From: Acanthaster planci
Lineage: Eukaryota > Echinodermata > Asteroidea > Valvatida > Acanthasteridae
Reading direction: 5' to 3'
Assembly (NCBI RefSeq): GCF_001949145.1
Contig: NW_019091364.1
Span: forward strand, 2,431,834-2,444,368
Length of the DNA stretch: 12,535 nucleotides
Shown here: positions 10,345 to 12,535 of the stretch, piece after piece
Numbering within the stretch: the stretch's first letter is position 1
Layout of the letters: every line of letters starts with the position of its first letter
Program-made: the position numbers and the translations under genes
Notes under the pieces: model-generated
What the model was told of the DNA's origin: nothing
Database searches by the model: none
The model's input: the letters and a program-made list of their open reading frames with translations, nothing else

Positions 10345-10407
10345 ATGAGACACGCTTTGCTTGCAGGAATCCTACTGACATTGGCATATGCCGCATTTGC
10401 CGATGAG
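10345..10407 (+). CDS. GRN: Exon 1 (coding): signal peptide of the granulin precursor
   Basis: The exon encodes 21 residues starting MRHALLAGILLTLAYAAF and ending A-D-E. It has a basic n-region (Arg2, His3), a hydrophobic core (Leu5-Ala17) and a small-residue cleavage motif A-F-A before D-E, so signal peptidase probably cuts after residue 19. The ATG sits in a good initiation context with A at -3. The exon ends GAG followed by donor gtactg at 10408. A pyrimidine-rich stretch ending in cag at 10335 (a second ag ends at 10343) precedes the ATG by only a few bases. The 5' leader therefore probably begins in an unseen upstream exon, and the coding exon starts at 10336. The next exon joins in phase 0, placing the first granulin directly after the signal peptide. 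Confidence 0.88.
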
Positions 10408-12410
10408 GTACTGATTGTGCTCAATCCTTCTTTCAGGATTAAGAAATGAAGCTCATAGTTCCAAGTTTACCATGTGTTTGATTAACTCTGTTTTCATACT
10501 GAGATGTTGAGTCAATCGGAGTCAAGTAATTGTTTGGACTTTTTTTCTTTGCAGTCCAACTTATCGACTGATTACATGATTGACGTCAGCTTAAAGGCCT
10601 GTTCATATTGCTGGCAAATGTGAATGTGAAGCAGATTTGATATCACAAAGAGTTGCAGCAAAACTTCGCTGAGTTGAACTGTGATCAACTTTGAGGAATA
10701 TATGATCTGATGTCACAAATTGGCATCCGTGTTCACTTTCGCACCAAATATGAACTGACCTTAACTGAAGAAAATGTCACAGCATTGTTCACCCATGAAA
10801 CAACTTCTTTTTCACAGGCGGTGAATGTGGTCTGCCCGGGTGGTCAGTACCAATGTCCATCTGGTGACACCTGTTGCAGGCTAAGCTCTGGACAGTGGGG
10901 CTGCTGTCTATATGCCCATGTAAGTCCCTTGTGACCTGGCGATGAGGGTTTTCTGGACATCATAATTGACCGCACAAATCAATGCAACACCAATGTTCTT
11001 TCCCTCAGATTTTATTTAACTCATCATAATTCTGCTCATGGCTATGCAAATAATTTAGGTTTTCCTCTCTTAATTTTTTTCCATTGGAATTTTCCTGCAA
11101 ACATGGCAAATGGACACAGTTTGTTAGAGCAAGTTTGTTGTTCTTGTAGCACTGCAGACAGCAAAGAACGACTGATTTGTTTAAGGCAGCACTGTATGCA
11201 TGGTATGTGTTGTTATCCAGTCTGAAAGCCAAGTCACCACGTCATTTCTTGGTCATTGTTCATCCTGCTATTTAATCGTGCATGGTCTTGGGGGAAGACT
11301 TGTAACAGGAGTTACGTATGGCAGGACTTACGTATCGTACTGGACTGGAAACGCACCATGGAAGCAAGTTGTGGTCCTCTCTTCTCATGGTGAAGCAAAT
11401 GCATGTCTGTACCTGTTATTGTGTATGGAGGGTTTGCGTGGCTGCCATGCTGCAGGCCAGCTTTTGTTCCACAGGGTATGCACAAAGGAGGTTTCCCTTT
11501 GGAACAAACAACCTGCCCTGCAAGATGGCTACCATGCAAAGCTTGTATTGCGTAATTGTGAAATGGCAACTTTCATGCCCTGTTTAGAGGAGACACTTGA
11601 CACTTTCTGAAAAACAGAATTGACCAATTGTTCGTTAAAGGCCGTGTGCTGTAGCGATCACATCCACTGCTGTCCTTCTGGATACACTTGCAACGTTGCC
11701 AACGGAACATGCAACCGAGGAGACCTCTTGATGCCGTTGGCAACAAAGAACGTTGCCCAGCCAGTTGAAGTAAGTGTAATGAGACCAAACCAAAACTGTG
11801 CTTGCAACCGAGTTCGGAAGTCAGGTCGTAGCTGTAATGAACACGACATGGTGGCCTGTCCCACGAATTAATGTGTCTGCATTGTGCTCAATCCTTCTTT
11901 CAGGATTAAGAAATGAAGCTCATAGTTCCAAGTTTACCATGTGTTTGATTAACTCTGTTTTCGTACTGAGATGTTGAGTTACATCGGAGTCAAGTAATTG
12001 TTTGGACTTTTTTCTTTGCAGTCCAACTTATCGACTGATTACATGATTGACATCAGCTTAAAGGCCTGTTCATATTGCTGGCAAATGTGAACGTGAAGCA
12101 GATTTGATATCACAAAGAGTTGCAGCAAAACTTTGCTGAGTTGAACTGTGATCAACTTTGACGAATATATGATCTGATGTCACAAATCGGCATCTGTGTT
12201 CACTTTCGCACCAAATAAAGTAAAAAGTAAAGTAAAAAAAATGAAACTGAAGAAAATGTCACAGAAGATGTAGCATTGTTTACCCATGAAACAACTTCTC
12301 CTCCACAGGCTGTGAATGTGGTCTGCCCGGGTGGTCAGTACCAATGTCCATCCGGTGACACCTGTTGCAGGCTAAGCTCTGGACAGTGGGGCTGCTGTCC
12401 ATATGTCCAT
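10345..12410 (+). CDS. GRN: Progranulin-like secreted precursor, spliced; 5' coding end present, 3' end outside window
   Basis: Spliced coding region made of 10345-10407, 10818-10919, 11641-11769 and 12309-12410, every junction in phase 0. It encodes a signal peptide, one complete granulin and the first half of a second. Granulins are small cysteine-rich folds of stacked beta-hairpins. In animals, progranulin is secreted, acts as a growth and wound-response factor, and serves lysosomal function after cleavage into single granulins. The first domain has all 12 cysteines with spacing C-x6-C-x5-CC-x8-CC-x6-CC-x5-CC-x5-C-x6-C, which is the family signature. Each domain is split into two exons after the third CC pair's preceding loop, as in vertebrate progranulin genes. 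Introns are 410, 721 and 539 bases. The gene continues beyond the right edge, so the domain number is unknown. Family assignment is very secure; orthology to vertebrate GRN is inferred. Confidence 0.93.
10591..10764. mobile_element. Short inverted-repeat element (MITE-like) in intron 1, copy A, both ends intact
   Basis: Left end ttaaaggcctgttcatatt and right end aatatgaactgaccttaa are imperfect reverse complements (about 16 of 18 after one gap). ttaa stands at both outer edges, compatible with a TTAA or TA target duplication. The element is about 174 bases, has no coding capacity, and ends resembling those of the element at 5011-5199 (shared core ttcata / tatgaact plus aaaggc / cctt). It lies between exon 1 and exon 2, wholly inside the intron. 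Confidence 0.65.
10818..10919 (+). CDS. GRN: Exon 2 (coding): N-terminal half of granulin domain 1
   Basis: The exon is 34 codons, phase 0 at both ends, with acceptor ttttcacag ending at 10817 and strong donor gtaagt at 10920. The product begins AVNVVCPGGQYQCPSGDTCC and ends GQWGCCLYAH, giving cysteines 1-6 of the granulin fold in C-x6-C-x5-CC-x8-CC order. The residue after the third CC-type pair is Leu (codon cta), where granulins normally have Pro and where the duplicated exon at 12309-12410 does have Pro (cca). Besides this it differs from the duplicate at only three bases: two silent, and one changing Ala to Val. Confidence 0.93.
11044..11640 (+). other. Remainder of granulin intron 2
   Basis: Lies between the end of the visible duplication match and exon 3. 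An open stretch at 11200-11610 (136 codons) stops 30 bases before exon 3. It has no recognisable domain and a random-looking composition, so it is treated as intronic. Confidence 0.75.
11641..11769 (+). CDS. GRN: Exon 3 (coding): C-terminal half of granulin domain 1 plus linker
   Basis: The exon is 43 codons, phase 0 at both ends. The product starts AVCCSDHIHCCPSGYTCNV, which is the classic second half of a granulin (CC-x5-CC-x5-C-x6-C, with the conserved DHIHCCP core). It then continues NGTC and a roughly 18-residue linker rich in Leu, Pro and Ala (R-G-D-L-L-M-P-L onward) of the kind found between granulins. The donor gtaagt at 11770 is strong. The acceptor (ttcgttaaag ending at 11640) has a weak pyrimidine tract, but the exact phase-0 join to exon 2 and the completed 12-cysteine domain support it. 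An RGD tripeptide (Arg-Gly-Asp) follows the last cysteine; whether it binds integrins is unknown. Confidence 0.9.
12058..12216. mobile_element. Duplicated copy of the intron inverted-repeat element, right end lost
   Basis: Same element as 10591-10764, carried along in the module duplication. The left end ttaaaggcctgttcatatt is preserved. The match continues to accaaata near 12216, after which the right terminal repeat is replaced by aaagt-type simple sequence. Confidence 0.65.
12216..12241 (+). repeat. AAAGT-type simple repeat replacing the element end
   Basis: The stretch aaagtaaaaagtaaagta followed by an A-run is absent from copy A, where the same position holds the right inverted repeat of the element. 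It probably arose by slippage after the duplication. Confidence 0.75.
12309..12410 (+). CDS. GRN: Exon 4 (coding): N-terminal half of granulin domain 2 (duplicate of exon 2)
   Basis: The exon is 34 codons, phase 0 at both ends, with acceptor ctccacag ending at 12308 and donor gtaagt at 12411. It encodes the same six-cysteine half-granulin as exon 2, ending GQWGCCPYVH. It has the usual Pro after the CC pair and Val in place of Ala near the end. It differs from exon 2 at 4 of 102 bases. The partner exon (second half) must lie beyond the right edge. By analogy with the first module, at about 720 bases of intron, it would begin roughly 600 bases outside the window. Confidence 0.92.
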
Positions 12411-12535
12411 GTAAGTCCCCTGTGACCTGGCGATAAGGGTTTTCTGGACATCATAATTGACCGCACAAATCAATGCAACACCGATGTTCATTCCCTCAGA
12501 TTTTATTCAATTCATCATAATTCTGCTCATGGCTC

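Larger units (their letters stand above)
10414..11043 (+). repeat. Tandem duplication of granulin module, copy A
   Basis: Copy A begins seven bases after the exon 1 donor and covers intron, exon 2 and the start of intron 2. It matches 11881-12534 with only scattered substitutions and small indels, in intron as well as exon. Exact left limit: attgtgctcaatcc starts at 10414 here and at 11881 in copy B. The match is lost at 11044 only because the window ends in copy B, so the true right limit is unknown and may include exon 3. Confidence 0.93.
11881..12535 (+). repeat. Tandem duplication of granulin module, copy B (runs off the window)
   Basis: Copy B is the downstream copy of 10414-11043, starting 111 bases after the exon 3 donor. 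Relative to copy A it has two net insertions: an AAAGT-rich stretch around 12216-12240 and nine bases (aagatgtag) near 12265. The repeat period is 1467 bases at the left edge. Preservation of intron sequence points to a recent event. Confidence 0.93.

Noticed and set aside
10710-10934. 74-codon open stretch containing exon 2 as a stand-alone gene
   Set aside because: The upstream part is intron and element sequence that happens to be open in the exon 2 frame. The acceptor at 10817 and the domain boundary show the real exon start.
11200-11610. 136-codon open stretch on the + strand just before exon 3
   Set aside because: Not in frame continuity with the granulin exons, no domain, stops before exon 3, and overlaps equally open minus-strand stretches; treated as intron.
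1-12535. CRISPR array, bacterial operon, rRNA or intact tRNA genes
   Set aside because: No regularly spaced direct repeats, no ribosome binding sites before long open frames, and no rRNA or complete tRNA structure. The DNA is clearly animal-like with introns.

Overview
This window reads as metazoan nuclear DNA, most likely from a marine invertebrate deuterostome (echinoderm or hemichordate-like; this is inference). Only a few short exons with GT/AG borders are found. The rest is AT-leaning non-coding sequence carrying mononucleotide tracts, short fold-back elements with terminal inverted repeats, and many copies of the palindrome TACATGTA. No bacterial operon, CRISPR array or intact tRNA/rRNA gene was seen.

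Layout. Positions 1-10335 hold no convincing coding exon. They are upstream sequence or a large 5' intron of the gene at the right. Recognisable items there are: a nested inverted repeat (432-475), a homopolymer-rich patch (about 1720-1880), a cluster of TACATGTA palindromes (10 of 18 copies lie in 1321-3669), a tRNA-like pol III promoter pair ending in a T-run (about 3690-3774, SINE-like), an imperfect fold-back (4627-4739), a 189-bp element with 22-bp terminal inverted repeats (5011-5199), a possible retroelement 3' tail (about 7020-7228), and a 461-bp hAT-like non-autonomous element with a 9-bp direct repeat at its borders (9554-10032).

Positions 10336-12410 hold the 5' coding part of a progranulin-type gene on the + strand. 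It starts with a signal-peptide exon (10345-10407). Next come the first-half (10818-10919) and second-half (11641-11769) exons of one complete 12-cysteine granulin domain, and then the first-half exon of a second granulin (12309-12410). All introns are phase 0. The gene runs off the right edge, so its second-half exon for granulin 2 and its 3' end lie outside.

The most interesting feature is a recent tandem duplication. The block 10414-11043 (intron, half-granulin exon, intron) reappears at 11881-12535 with only scattered differences. Both copies carry the same inverted-repeat element in the intron, so that insertion came before the duplication. This looks like growth of a granulin-repeat protein by duplication of a phase-0 module, caught at an early stage. 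No wholly new system was identified.
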